Notes: generated by a model from the letters alone, not told the origin. A stretch of DNA of 64,000 bases from JAPORK01 sp026710285 (GCA_965201045.1 OZ241746.1:3658001-3722000), one strand, 5' to 3'. Positions 45,742-56,570 are shown, numbered from the stretch's first letter. Numbers and translations are program-made.

Positions 45742-47178
45742 ATGAGAGTACCAACCGATAAAATACTTTTTTGTTTGATCTTTTCTTTGTTACTACATTC
45801 GTTGCAATCAGTTGCAGGATATAGAAATAACGCAAAACCAGTACCCATCACGTATCATAAAGCTCAGTCTGCTGAAGAAGCTTCAACTACCGGGGAGCGT
45901 TGCGATGAGTCACCAGAAATTGCCTCAGTAAACACAGAGCAGTGTCCAATATCGCAGGATAAAGTGGCAACCAATGCTGTAGCAAAACAAAAATACCTGA
46001 TGGATGCTCTCACACAGTGCCACTGGGATAATTTTGAATGGGTTGAGCTCAGACATCATCTATTCCACTATATGTTTAACCTGAAAAACACGGTTTGGTT
46101 TCCAATTAAACTGACGGATGACAATTATCCTGTGTTTATGGCGTTACAGCGGTATAAGGTTCAGTTTCTTGAGATGACAAAGGGAAGAGATGGGGCGAAA
46201 ATCATAAACAATATTACCGCAAAAATTATGGAAACCAGCCATTTACCCGAGTACGAAGCTTTCTTTTTAATATTTGAAGCGATTCTAAATCATATACCGG
46301 CAGAAGAAAGAGCGGTTCATCCAAATGGTATTATTATTGAACAACTTGAGCAGGTCAGTTTAAATTATGATGGAGAAAATTATCAACCTCCGGTATTTGA
46401 TATACAAAAAGATGAAATTGTGCAATTTATTATTACAAATCCACAAAAATATTTTCCTGCAGATATAGTAATGAAAAACGCTGTAATCATGAATACTCAG
46501 TTAGCTAATGTACCTGATGTATTGGCACAACTGCTGGCATTTGATACCGGTCTTGCACAACCTGACAGCACTAAAAACTCAGATACAATAACGGCTGCCG
46601 CTTTTATTAATGCGTATCCTGCTAAGGATCAATTCCAGGTCCTGACATGGTTGGTTAGTAAAAGGTTTGACTATGTGAAAACAATGGAGGGTGGTTTTTA
46701 TCAGGGAGAAACCCGGTTGCGTAATATTGTAAAGGCAAAAATGCGTGGACAACATTGCGAGGAAACACAACGAACGGCACTGGCTCTGTTGGCTATCAAT
46801 TACTTTGGTTTTAATTACCTGACTGATGATGATACAACCATCAGAGTAACAGCAAACTCAGATCCGTTATACGGTTTTGCAATCAGACAAAACACCAGGT
46901 TAAGGACGCATGAATTGAAAAAATTAGCACATATTCCTGATATCTGTAATAACCTTGAATCAATTAGTCGACAAGCAGATTTTTATACGGGTTGTTATCT
47001 GCTAACCAGAGGCTTCCGAGTTTTAGGTGCCAAAGAGGCTTATCTGTTGCTTGCTAAAATCAGAGCAAAACACAAAGCAAAAACTATCTCTTTACTGACA
47101 GCAATTTTTAAAGAGTTGAACTTAACTGATGCGCTGATACAATTAAGACAGATTGGATATGTCCCTGTAGGTAGATAG
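45742..47178 (+). CDS. Secreted protein of unknown function (478 aa)
   Basis: A signal peptide (ILFCLIFSLLLHSLQSVAG) is followed by a Ser/Glu-rich linker with cysteines (CDESPE, CPISQD). About 400 mostly helical residues follow, without a recognised domain. The ATG at 45742 is preferred over the in-frame TTG at 45739. The ribosome binding site is weak. It follows the 706-aa gene by 90 bases in the same direction, so the three secreted genes from 40542 may be expressed together. Confidence 0.75.
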   Translation: MRVPTDKILFCLIFSLLLHSLQSVAGYRNNAKPVPITYHKAQSAEEASTTGERCDESPEIASVNTEQCPISQDKVATNAVAKQKYLMDALTQCHWDNFEWVELRHHLFHYMFNLKNTVWFPIKLTDDNYPVFMALQRYKVQFLEMTKGRDGAKIINNITAKIMETSHLPEYEAFFLIFEAILNHIPAEERAVHPNGIIIEQLEQVSLNYDGENYQPPVFDIQKDEIVQFIITNPQKYFPADIVMKNAVIMNTQLANVPDVLAQLLAFDTGLAQPDSTKNSDTITAAAFINAYPAKDQFQVLTWLVSKRFDYVKTMEGGFYQGETRLRNIVKAKMRGQHCEETQRTALALLAINYFGFNYLTDDDTTIRVTANSDPLYGFAIRQNTRLRTHELKKLAHIPDICNNLESISRQADFYTGCYLLTRGFRVLGAKEAYLLLAKIRAKHKAKTISLLTAIFKELNLTDALIQLRQIGYVPVGR

Positions 47179-47450
47179 TTATTAATGCAGCGCATAGGTG
47201 GTCGTAGCAACTATGCACAGAACAAGATATTTAATACCTTTGTACAAGTGATCAGTTTCTGTCCGGACTTGGTATTTTGCAACACTTATGAGAAAACCCA
47301 GGATAGGAATAATATAATAACTCAGACTTATATCATACCGTTACCTGTTTTTCAGGAAGTATGAGAGTTGCCTCTGTTTTGGATTGGGGTTTAACATCCT
47401 GGTCAAAACAGGTGACTCTCACTTTAATTTCATATCAGAGAGGTACTCCG
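47179..47450. other. Intergenic
   Basis: Nothing supported beyond the region before the amidohydrolase start. An in-frame ATG at 47361 would extend that gene by 30 unrelated residues and has no ribosome binding site. Confidence 0.3.
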
Positions 47451-48305
47451 GTGGAGAAATTTCCAATTATTGACACACATGTTCATCTGTGGAACCCTAA
47501 ACAGCTAAGATACCCATGGCTCGATAAAGTGCCTGCGCTTAACAGACCTTATCTTTTGAAAGATTATATTTCAGCCAGCGGTGAATTAGCCATTAAATCA
47601 ATGGTCTTTATGGAGTGTGATGTACATATGGATGATGGTTTAAAAGAGGCAGAATGGATTACCGAACTTGCCAAAACGGAACCTAAAATTAAAGGAATTG
47701 TTGCATATGCACCGCTTGAAAGAGGTGAACAGGCTGAACCTTTTATTGAAAAGCTGGCAAATAATCCGCTTGTGAAAGGTTTACGCCGACTTATCCAGTA
47801 TGAAAGCACAGATTTCTGTATTGAACCGGAGTTTGTGAGTGGTGTCAGGATGTTATCTCGTTATGGGTTAAGTTTTGACATTTGTATATTTCATCCGCAA
47901 TTGTCCAACACAATTCGGTTGGTAGAGCAGTGTCCAGATGTTCAGTTTGTTTTAGATCATATTGGTAAACCTGATATAAAGAACCAACTGTTTGATCCCT
48001 GGAAGCAGGAGATTAAGAGGCTTGCAACGTTGCCAAATGTATGCTGTAAAATATCGGGTATGGTAACAGAGGCTGATTTTAAAACCTGGATGCCTACTGA
48101 CTTGCAACCTTATATTGAACATGTTATCACCTGTTTTGGTTTTGATCGGGTCATGTACGGAAGTGACTGGCCTGTTGCTACACAAGCAAGTAGTTATCTG
48201 CTGTGGTTCCGGACATTGAAAAATGCAGTATCTGGTTGTTCTGCTGAAGAGCAGCAAAAACTTTTTCAAAGCAACGGGAGTCGATTTTATCGACTTAATT
48301 CATAA
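47451..48305 (+). CDS. Amidohydrolase-2 (TIM-barrel metal-dependent hydrolase) family protein
   Basis: The 284-residue protein begins with FPIIDTHVHLWNP, the family metal-binding HxH near the N-terminus. It then shows FDICIFHPQL, FVLDHIGKPDI, CKISGM and YGSDWPV, the usual strand ends. Lactonases (such as rhamnonolactonase and 4-sulfomuconolactonase) and related decarboxylases share this pattern, so the substrate cannot be given. The GTG at 47451 with GAGG seven bases upstream is chosen as start. It is a metabolic enzyme between accessory genes. Confidence 0.85.
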   Translation: MEKFPIIDTHVHLWNPKQLRYPWLDKVPALNRPYLLKDYISASGELAIKSMVFMECDVHMDDGLKEAEWITELAKTEPKIKGIVAYAPLERGEQAEPFIEKLANNPLVKGLRRLIQYESTDFCIEPEFVSGVRMLSRYGLSFDICIFHPQLSNTIRLVEQCPDVQFVLDHIGKPDIKNQLFDPWKQEIKRLATLPNVCCKISGMVTEADFKTWMPTDLQPYIEHVITCFGFDRVMYGSDWPVATQASSYLLWFRTLKNAVSGCSAEEQQKLFQSNGSRFYRLNS

Positions 48306-48505
48306 AAAATTTATCTGTTTAAACAGGCAGATATTGCCATCCTGCTTTTACTCTTTGTTATACGCCACCTTATAAAAGACCATGATCTTAAAGTTTAAAG
48401 TATTGCTGAGATAAAACAGCATTATTTAAATTGTAAAGCTATTATAATGGCTATACAATTGGTGAATAATTTTACACATTAAAACACAGATAAAAGAGGT
48501 TTGTC

Positions 48506-49165
48506 GTGAAGAAATCAGCAATTAAACTCATTAGTTTTCCAACTTGTCCGTATGTTCAGCGATCAGTTTTTTTTATGCAATATCTTGAGTTAGAATATGC
48601 ACTTGAATACATTGATCTGCAAAATAAACCCGACTGGTTTACAGAGATTTCACCACTGGGTAAAGTACCCGTTTTGTTTGTTGACAATACGACGTTGTTT
48701 GAATCTCATGTCATTCTTGAATACCTTAATGAGACGCAGGGTCACAATATTCATCCCACTGATCCATTGATAAAAGCCAGACATCGTGCACTGATGGAAC
48801 TTGCTTCAGTTATGTTAGGCAGTGGCAGAATGATGTTAACAGCACCAGATCAGGAAGCGTTTACTGAGCGTAAAAACAAGTTATTTAATCAGTTAGCCTA
48901 CCTGGAACAGCAGGTAAAACAAACACCTTATTTTTGTGGTGATACATTGTGTTTGCTGGATTTTTCTTTTGCACCCATGCTGCAGCGTCTGCTGTTTACG
49001 CAAAAGTATTATGTAGCTGAGTTATTCGATGCAGCACCAAAAGTAAAACACTGGGCAGAATCACTGGTTGCTTTGCCTGCATTTAAAGCTTCTGTTCCTG
49101 AAGATATGGAGCAACGCTTTGTTAATAAAACCAGCGGCAATGGTGGGTTTATTGTACAAAAATGA
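48506..49165 (+). CDS. Glutathione S-transferase family protein
   Basis: The 219 residues match a GST: a thioredoxin-like N-terminal domain with SFPTCPYVQRSVF near the active site, SPLGKVPVLFVD with the cis-proline, and LFESHVILEYLNE with the glutathione-binding ES pair. A helical C-terminal domain includes FCGDTLCLLDFSFAPML. The Cys in TCPYVQ resembles omega-type (thiol transferase) members. It starts at GTG 48506 with AGAGG upstream. The substrate is unknown. Confidence 0.85.
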   Translation: MKKSAIKLISFPTCPYVQRSVFFMQYLELEYALEYIDLQNKPDWFTEISPLGKVPVLFVDNTTLFESHVILEYLNETQGHNIHPTDPLIKARHRALMELASVMLGSGRMMLTAPDQEAFTERKNKLFNQLAYLEQQVKQTPYFCGDTLCLLDFSFAPMLQRLLFTQKYYVAELFDAAPKVKHWAESLVALPAFKASVPEDMEQRFVNKTSGNGGFIVQK

Positions 49166-49309
49166 GGTCTATGCCATTTGCAATGCATGCTAATACTTTG
49201 CAGTTGAATGTGTACAAACTATCTGAGCATTGATTAAATCGGTAACCCGGGGTGCTATGAATAATCCATTACTCATGAGTACACTCGGTGCGTTGATTTT
49301 GCCTTTTAT

Positions 49310-49334
49310 CCCGGTTATGAGAACCGGGTTTTCT
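49310..49334 (+). terminator. Candidate rho-independent terminator
   Basis: CCCGGTT pairs with AACCGGG across ATGAG, followed by TTTTCT. It lies 145 bases after the GST stop and before the converging aminotransferase gene. Confidence 0.6.
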
Positions 49335-49368
49335 CCGCGTTTAACGACCTTTTGTGAATGTATAATGG

Positions 49369-50553
49369 TTAGTAAGCTAGCCCTGCTTCTAAACGATTCA
49401 TTGCTTTTTCCAGCATTGCAACAGAATAAGTGAAAGAAAGCCTTAAATGTCCCGGAGAACCAAATGCACTACCCGGAACCACGGCTATACCTTTATCAAG
49501 TAATGCTTCTGCCAGTTCAGTATCAGTAGAGAGTCCATGATTTTTTATGACTTCATCAACATTTGGAAAGCTGTAAAATGTACCATCACTTTCTAATACA
49601 CGAACCCCTTTCATCTCCTGTAAACGTTTGACTAGGTAATCGTGGCGTTTTTTGAATTCTTGTAACATGTTGGTCACACAGTCCTGCGGTCCGTTTAATG
49701 CTTCAACTGCTGCTGCCTGAGCAACTGAACATGGATTAGAGGTGCTTTGAGACTGTATTTTAGTCATGGCTTTAATTAACCATTCAGGACCGCCTGCATA
49801 ACCGATACGCCATCCTGTCATAGAATACGCTTTAGATACACCATTTAAAACGATGGTACGATGTTTTAATTCAGGGCAGACCATTACAATATTAGAAAAG
49901 GATTTTTCTTTCCAAAAGAGATGTTCATAAATATCATCTGTGGCAATCATCACATCAGGATATTCAAGTAACACATTCGCCAGTTGTTTTAACTCTTCTG
50001 CACTGTAGCTAAGACCTGATGGATTAGAAGGGCTGTTTAAAAAGACCAGACGTGTTTTTTTTGTAATTGTATTTTGCAGTTGTGTGGCAGTTATTTTTAA
50101 GTTAGCCTGCATATCGGTTGGAATTAAAACCGGCACCCCCTCTGCCAGTAGTACCATATCAGGATACGAAACCCAGTAAGGTACAGGAATAATGACTTCA
50201 TCTCCCGGATTAATAAGTGCCTGCAATAAATTGAAAATAGATTGTTTACCTCCGGTTGAAACTAAGACTTCTGCCGGTGTATATGATAACTGGTTGTCAC
50301 GCAGAAATTTATTGATGACGGCTTGTTTTAAAATCGCCGTACCACCCACTGGTGTATATTTTGTTTCACCTGCATTTATTGCAGCAATTGCTGCCTGTTT
50401 AATATGTTCAGGTGTATCAAAATCAGGTTCACCAACGCCCATGCTGATAATATCATGTCCTTTTGCTTTTAATGCAGTAGTACGGGCATTGATGGCCAGT
50501 GTGGGTGAAGGTTTAACTTTTTGCACCCGATGTGCTGTCTGCAATGTTGGCAT
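49369..50553 (-). CDS. aspC: Class I aspartate aminotransferase (PLP-dependent)
   Basis: A 394-residue fold-type I enzyme. GVGEPDFDTPEHIKQAA, GGKQSIFNLLQAL, NSPSNPSGLSYS, TDDIYEHLFW and the PLP-lysine motif NGVSKAYSMTGWRIGY are present. This form (subgroup I-gamma) moves amino groups between aspartate and 2-oxoglutarate and often also handles prephenate or aromatic amino acids. It is leftward and converges with the GST gene. The gene symbol is the usual one for the family; the exact substrate range is inferred. Confidence 0.88.
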   Translation of the reverse strand: MPTLQTAHRVQKVKPSPTLAINARTTALKAKGHDIISMGVGEPDFDTPEHIKQAAIAAINAGETKYTPVGGTAILKQAVINKFLRDNQLSYTPAEVLVSTGGKQSIFNLLQALINPGDEVIIPVPYWVSYPDMVLLAEGVPVLIPTDMQANLKITATQLQNTITKKTRLVFLNSPSNPSGLSYSAEELKQLANVLLEYPDVMIATDDIYEHLFWKEKSFSNIVMVCPELKHRTIVLNGVSKAYSMTGWRIGYAGGPEWLIKAMTKIQSQSTSNPCSVAQAAAVEALNGPQDCVTNMLQEFKKRHDYLVKRLQEMKGVRVLESDGTFYSFPNVDEVIKNHGLSTDTELAEALLDKGIAVVPGSAFGSPGHLRLSFTYSVAMLEKAMNRLEAGLAY

Positions 50554-51080
50554 ATGTATCCCCCGGATTTATGTTATATGAAAAATGGTTATATCATTAC
50601 AGCTGATTTTTTCGGTTGTATGGAGAGCTGAGTCCTTTTAACAAAAACAATCACCTGTATTGATAATATCACAGATTTTTTTTTTGACTAATATGCCTGC
50701 CATTGGGTTACAGCAACCTGTTAACAACTTTACTCTTTTATTATAATCTTAAAAGCCTGATCATCTATAGTGATGTTGATTTGTAGTATGAAAGGGTGAA
50801 AATATTTGTTACAAAATCCGGTTATTCTTCAGTTTGTACAAAATATAACCAGTAATTTTTTACAAAAATGAGATATTTGCAAGTTTGTTTGATTTATAAG
50901 TGTGTTGTGTCAGAATTATGTGTACCTGTATCTATATATCCAAAGTATGCTGTCTGTTATTTTTGTCACTGCCATTCTTTTTCCGTTATACCTGCCAGCA
51001 TATATGCTGTTAAATAATGGTCAGTATTTCTGAACAGGTGTAAAACTTGTGCATTAATTCAATGGTGCAAAGGTAGCTCT
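50554..51080. other. Intergenic upstream of Rhs gene
   Basis: About 530 AT-rich bases between divergent genes. No repeat or RNA gene is seen. Confidence 0.35.
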
Positions 51081-54000
51081 ATGTTCATTTGGTATCACCA
51101 GCAAACGAAATGGTACGACTTCTTTTGCAGAGTAGACATTTTTTTTATCGTCTTTTTACCGTGGATAGTAGCCTGTAAAGCGATACAAAGCAGTGAAGTT
51201 ACTGCTAATAAAAGCAGTAAACCAGTCACTACTTTAAAAAAGACAAAACATCTGTTACAAAGTGACCGTGGAAATACAATGGCATGGTCTAATGCATTTA
51301 ATTTTACCAGGCAGTGGAATACACGGGTAGATCCGCGTACAGGAACACTAAATGCACATATTAAAGCCGGAAGCTTATTGAGTAACTCCGGGCACGGTCC
51401 TGATATTAATCTGGAAGTTAATTATAACAGCAATGCAATAGTAAATCTGGATGGGCTTGGATATGGCTGGAGTTGGAATTTAACTCATTTTAATCCGGTC
51501 ACTAATCAGCTGATTACATCCACAGGACAAAGTTTTTATTTGCAAAAAAAAAGTAGTGGGCAATGGGTGCCTTTATATCATAAGCTTCAGGATATCTGTA
51601 TCACCGGTAACAAGAAGACACACTTTGTAATTACTTACGCCAACGGATTACGCGAAACGCTTAACCATGCAGGTTATGAAGTTATTTTGGAGCAGCAAAA
51701 CGGATGGTGTGTACGTTTTGTTTATGTGCCAGGGACACATTTATTACACTATGTAGTGGATGATGAAGGGCATAGTATTTTGCTACACTATCACATAAAT
51801 GATATCATCGTTACCAGCAAAGCAAGTGAAGGTCAGCCTGTTTCCATCTCACTCAGCAAGCAGCACGGTGAACTATACCATGTTATCCTACCTTTACAGC
51901 AGACGCATCCATCCATTGACCTCCATTATGCAGGACATCTGATAACCGGTCTTTATTATCCAACGGGTTTAAAAAAAACATTTACTTATAATTGTAAGGA
52001 TGAGATGAAAATTCCGGTTTTATCTGCCAGTCAATGGCATAGCTTGTGTGTTATTTCCAGAATCAGTGTTTTTCCGGGTGCCGGACAACCAACAATGACA
52101 GTGAGTTATCACTATTCACAAGCTAATAAGGATGAACATAATTATCTTGGGTTTAATGCCAATTTATCTGCTATTCGGCGTGTTTTCAGAGATATTTTGT
52201 TTGAAGCGCCTGCAAATTATACTTATCAAACCGAAGAAGATAATGGTATCGTCCGGGAAATTCGTACTTACAATAAATATCACTTATTAATTAATGATGA
52301 GAAAATAAGTGATCACAACGGACAAAAAATTTCAGCAGTCCATACTTTTTTTTGTCGTCCTGATCGACAGGATGGTTGCGCTAATCTTACATTTGCAGAT
52401 TTACCGGCTGCTTACAGTAAACCACTTAAAATCATTTATAGTCTTTGGAGTTCGTCCTCTGTTCATCCTGCTGTTAGTACAGAGACAATGGCTTATGATC
52501 GTCAGGGACGTATTATCTGGCAAAAAGATACTTTTGGTCGTTTAAAAAAAATAGGTTATTGTCCGGTTATAGGTAGTGTGGCTTGTCCTGTATCTCCTGC
52601 TGGCTGGCCGGTTAATACTTTAAAACAGTGGTTAACAATCTATCCTGCTAAAATAGCCGGACAACAGACACCACCTGCGGTGATGGTACATAATTATTAT
52701 CGCAAAATGTTTAATCATACAAAACATGGGTATACAGTGGTACTGGATCATCAAAGACAGCAATCGCAACAACAGTATACCAATACACAGTATTATTATT
52801 ATCAAAATACAAATGATACATTTACGTACGGATTATTACGTAAAATTCGTATGACAGGTAGCGTATCCAAACCTTCTGTACTGAACTCAATTATTAAAGA
52901 TTATTATTATTTTCGCAATGCGGATAATAAAACCAAAACTGTTTACAGTGCTGTTGAGCTTAAATCAGGCAAACAACGCTTATCTTCATTGGTCACAACC
53001 AGTTTATTGACTAACCAGTTATTGCAGGATGCCAACCCTTTAGAAAAAAATATTACCCGTTATCATTATGATCTTCTAGGGCGTATAGTGCAGCAAGACA
53101 TTGCTAAAGGTACCCGGTTTGCCACAAAGCGTTATTATCATTATACGGTTTCGCCAGCATTAAATCAGTTGTTGATTATCATGACAAATGGCTTACAAAA
53201 GAAAGTTATTTTTGATCGTGCCGGAAGACCATTGATGCAATTCAGAGAAGCATTATCAGATAAAGGAAAACCTGAACCGGGTCACTGGTTCCCGGTACAA
53301 AAAAATAGTTATGATAACCATGGGCGTATTACGGCACAATATCATTACACGGTTGAGAGAACAGAAAGCATACAGGTACAGACGATTACTCAGGATTATG
53401 ATGATTCCGGAAGAATCACTCAGGTACACCTTCCTGATGGTGAAACTAAAGTGATGATCTATGATGATGCTGATCGCTGTACCATCAGTTATCGGCAAAG
53501 CAACCAAAGAAAGCGTTCACCTGTTGCTGTTATTCGTGCTAATGTATTATACAAGCCGGTAATGCAATTATTATTACCTGCCAGTAATGGTATTCTGCCT
53601 GCTGCTGCAGTACTGTGTCATACTCCAATACCGAATGCAAAAATAACCACTACGGTCTATGATGGTTTTGGTCGGACCATAATGACTACAGACCCAATGG
53701 GGCATATCATAAAAAAATATTACAATGCACAGGGGCAGGTTACCGATGTAACCGATCCGTCAGGTAATGTGATGCACCGTGTTTATGACCTGACCGGACA
53801 TGTTATTCAGTCCTGGGCGCTACCTGCATCCGGTGGTCATTATTTGCTGGCTTCAGCACAATATAATGCCGCAGGAGATTGTCTTTGGAGTGCAGGGGAA
53901 GATGGTCGGCGTACTTTTTTTACTTATACAAAAAACGGCAGATTAAGCAGTACCATAACACCTTCAGGACATACATTTACTTTACATTACAATGATGCAG

Positions 54001-56525
54001 GATTGCCGGTAAAAAAGTGGGTTGATGGAAAATTAATCCTGCATATTTACTATGATACTGCCACAGCAACAATAGCAAAAAAAACCGATGACAACGGAAC
54101 GACATTATTTATTTATGATGCTGATGGATTAATACGGCAACTTATTTATTCAGGTAAAAGTGATTATCCTGACTATCAGCTACAGTGGCAATATGATAAA
54201 AATCGCCGCATTACTGGTATCACCGATACCCGGGGGAATACAGTGGTGGCAACTTATGATGCTTTAGGAAGAGTGATACAGACAAGTTACCATGCTTATG
54301 ATGGGAAGACAGAAACGCTGGTAAAATCCACTTACGGTGATTTTTCCCAAATACAGCAATTATACTACGGAAGTGGTATGAAGCGAAGTTTATATTATGA
54401 CACTTTTGGTCATCAGTTAAAAATAATTGATACGCTTTCGAATAAAGTATTATCAGGATTTGTATTTCAATACGATGCCACTGACAATATAACAGCATTA
54501 ATTGAATATAACGCACAACAACAGTTTGCACATTTGCATTATCAGTACGATGCGCTTAATAATTTGGTGAGTATGACCTGTAACGGTTCTTCTGGTCTGC
54601 CGTTGTGTCCGCGGGATACAACGTTTACAACTAATCATCAAAACACGCCTGTTATTACCCGCCAAAAATATACTTTTACACCGCTTAACCGTTTGGGCAG
54701 TATTCAGGAAACACTACAAAATCCGACAAAATATCTGACTCTTAACAAACGAATGGATTATGAATATACAGAGGCTTCAGCACCACTTCGTCTGCAGCAA
54801 ATCAAAACAATATTGAATTTAAAACAGCTACAAATTCAGCATTTCAGCTATGATATAACCGGTAATATGATCAGAGATGGAGAGAATAATCATATTATCT
54901 ATAACGCCTTTAACCAAATTATACGGGTGATTAATCCCCGAGGCGCACAGAGTGATTATACTTACGATGGTAGTAGCAGAGAAGTAAAAGAAAAAAATAT
55001 AACGGGTATTCATTACCTGTTGTATTTTGGTAATAAGCTGCTTAATGAACAAATTAATACACCAGAAGAAACAATCCATCGCATTGGTTACCTGGATGTT
55101 GCAAAAACCATTGATGATCATATTGCTGAGTATGAAGAGAGTAATTATAAAGGTGATATCATTGGTGTATTAACTAAAAAGCAAAACAGTGATCGTGCCT
55201 GTAAATTATGGCAGCGTAATTTGTACAGCCCTTACGGTATGGTTTTTCATAGTAATACAGCCTCCTTACCGGAATACAAAAAAACATTAGCTGGTTTTAA
55301 TGGTGAACGCACAGACCCTGCCACCGGCTGGCAATTTTTAGGTGCCGGACACAGAACCTATAATCCCGGGCAGCGTTACTTTTTTAGTGAAGATCCTGCT
55401 GGAGGAGGTTATGGGTTTGGTGGTAATAATCCGATCATGAATACTGATCCATCCGGTAATATACCACAATGGATGGGAGGAATGCTTAAATGGTTTGGAT
55501 ATATCAGTTCCTTTGGGTTGAATGCGTTGCATGCAAAGTGGGCTAATATTGCAGGAGCTGTGATGATGGGTGGTCTGACAGTTGTCGCATTGGGTATAAC
55601 CGCAGTAACTTATGGCGGAACAGCTCTGGCTTCTGTCGTGACAGGAGGAAGTGCTATTTGCGGTGTTATTCCCGTTATTGCCGCAGCTATACCTGCAAAT
55701 AAAGGGCTGAATATAGCGGCTTCTGTTATAGGGTTAACAGCCACAACAGCAACCATTGCAACAATGGCGTTTGGTGTAGGGATGTTTTTGTTCTCTCTGA
55801 CAGAAACAGTAGCCAAAGAAGTAGGCTGTATACCCATGTTTACTTATAATATGATTGGAGAAGGAGCGCATTTATCCACCAAAATGTTTGACACTGCACT
55901 ACCAATAATTGAAGGGCTGCTGTATAAGTTATTGGCATCAGCTGAAGAAGAAAGTGACGTGTTACTTATGGATAATGAATGTTATTTGGGGCTGAATCAT
56001 CTTCATCAAGTTAATATAGCCTGGAATGTAATCAGCCGGGCTCCGTTTTATGCCAAGTGTGATGCAGCCACTATACTGCTGGTAGCAAAACACAATAATA
56101 TGCTATTGCCTGTGAGATTTTTAGAAGTATTTATTATTGAGCGTCAAAACGCTATTAAAACAAATAATGCGGGTGCTTATATTCGCCTGTTAGGCAGAAC
56201 ATTAAATTCACTGGCATCAACGCAAACAAGAACCAAAATGTGGGGAGGGCTATTCTTTGCGGGTGTTTTCAATGATTTTGCAGAGCTGGTAAACCGGGCT
56301 ATACCTGAAAATGCAGACACAGCAGCTGTTGCCTTTGGAGACCATATGACTGTTTTGCAAAAGCACCCTGATGGGATTCAGGTATACGCTATAAACAAAG
56401 GTTTTATTACAAGAGAAAAATATCCACTGAATGAGATTGAGGAAAAATTCTTTGGAGGAGCAGTTTTTGGAAATTTGAAACTGCACGGTTATATGGCATT
56501 AATCAATCCATTGCAGGATTCATGA
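51081..56525 (+). CDS. Rhs/YD-repeat protein with hydrophobic C-terminal extension (1814 aa)
   Basis: An N-terminal hydrophobic segment (IFFIVFLPWIVAC) is followed by a long beta-rich region with dozens of YD repeats (for example YDxxGRI, YDAxGRV, YNAxGxxT). The Rhs-associated core lies near residues 1380-1460 (LYSPYGMVFH, LAGFNGERTDPATGW, GAGHRTYNPGQRYF, NPIMNTDPSGNIPQ). Such proteins form a hollow shell around a C-terminal toxin. The 358-residue C-terminal part begins after DPSGN. It carries a glycine/alanine-rich hydrophobic stretch of about 110 residues (about 1490-1600), then a soluble end without a recognised toxin fold. AAAGGTAG precedes the ATG. No immunity gene is obvious downstream. 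Confidence 0.88.
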   Translation: MFIWYHQQTKWYDFFCRVDIFFIVFLPWIVACKAIQSSEVTANKSSKPVTTLKKTKHLLQSDRGNTMAWSNAFNFTRQWNTRVDPRTGTLNAHIKAGSLLSNSGHGPDINLEVNYNSNAIVNLDGLGYGWSWNLTHFNPVTNQLITSTGQSFYLQKKSSGQWVPLYHKLQDICITGNKKTHFVITYANGLRETLNHAGYEVILEQQNGWCVRFVYVPGTHLLHYVVDDEGHSILLHYHINDIIVTSKASEGQPVSISLSKQHGELYHVILPLQQTHPSIDLHYAGHLITGLYYPTGLKKTFTYNCKDEMKIPVLSASQWHSLCVISRISVFPGAGQPTMTVSYHYSQANKDEHNYLGFNANLSAIRRVFRDILFEAPANYTYQTEEDNGIVREIRTYNKYHLLINDEKISDHNGQKISAVHTFFCRPDRQDGCANLTFADLPAAYSKPLKIIYSLWSSSSVHPAVSTETMAYDRQGRIIWQKDTFGRLKKIGYCPVIGSVACPVSPAGWPVNTLKQWLTIYPAKIAGQQTPPAVMVHNYYRKMFNHTKHGYTVVLDHQRQQSQQQYTNTQYYYYQNTNDTFTYGLLRKIRMTGSVSKPSVLNSIIKDYYYFRNADNKTKTVYSAVELKSGKQRLSSLVTTSLLTNQLLQDANPLEKNITRYHYDLLGRIVQQDIAKGTRFATKRYYHYTVSPALNQLLIIMTNGLQKKVIFDRAGRPLMQFREALSDKGKPEPGHWFPVQKNSYDNHGRITAQYHYTVERTESIQVQTITQDYDDSGRITQVHLPDGETKVMIYDDADRCTISYRQSNQRKRSPVAVIRANVLYKPVMQLLLPASNGILPAAAVLCHTPIPNAKITTTVYDGFGRTIMTTDPMGHIIKKYYNAQGQVTDVTDPSGNVMHRVYDLTGHVIQSWALPASGGHYLLASAQYNAAGDCLWSAGEDGRRTFFTYTKNGRLSSTITPSGHTFTLHYNDAGLPVKKWVDGKLILHIYYDTATATIAKKTDDNGTTLFIYDADGLIRQLIYSGKSDYPDYQLQWQYDKNRRITGITDTRGNTVVATYDALGRVIQTSYHAYDGKTETLVKSTYGDFSQIQQLYYGSGMKRSLYYDTFGHQLKIIDTLSNKVLSGFVFQYDATDNITALIEYNAQQQFAHLHYQYDALNNLVSMTCNGSSGLPLCPRDTTFTTNHQNTPVITRQKYTFTPLNRLGSIQETLQNPTKYLTLNKRMDYEYTEASAPLRLQQIKTILNLKQLQIQHFSYDITGNMIRDGENNHIIYNAFNQIIRVINPRGAQSDYTYDGSSREVKEKNITGIHYLLYFGNKLLNEQINTPEETIHRIGYLDVAKTIDDHIAEYEESNYKGDIIGVLTKKQNSDRACKLWQRNLYSPYGMVFHSNTASLPEYKKTLAGFNGERTDPATGWQFLGAGHRTYNPGQRYFFSEDPAGGGYGFGGNNPIMNTDPSGNIPQWMGGMLKWFGYISSFGLNALHAKWANIAGAVMMGGLTVVALGITAVTYGGTALASVVTGGSAICGVIPVIAAAIPANKGLNIAASVIGLTATTATIATMAFGVGMFLFSLTETVAKEVGCIPMFTYNMIGEGAHLSTKMFDTALPIIEGLLYKLLASAEEESDVLLMDNECYLGLNHLHQVNIAWNVISRAPFYAKCDAATILLVAKHNNMLLPVRFLEVFIIERQNAIKTNNAGAYIRLLGRTLNSLASTQTRTKMWGGLFFAGVFNDFAELVNRAIPENADTAAVAFGDHMTVLQKHPDGIQVYAINKGFITREKYPLNEIEEKFFGGAVFGNLKLHGYMALINPLQDS

Positions 56526-56570
56526 ATATTGAATTTAGCGTAAAAGGTAAGTTCAGTAGTGTTGTCTGTC

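Noticed and set aside
47361..47450. Upstream extension of the amidohydrolase
   Set aside because: The 30 added residues do not resemble the family, and GAGG lies properly before the GTG at 47451.
49230..49433. 67-codon plus-strand frame after the GST gene
   Set aside because: It spans a hairpin terminator and runs into the converging aminotransferase gene; no family match.
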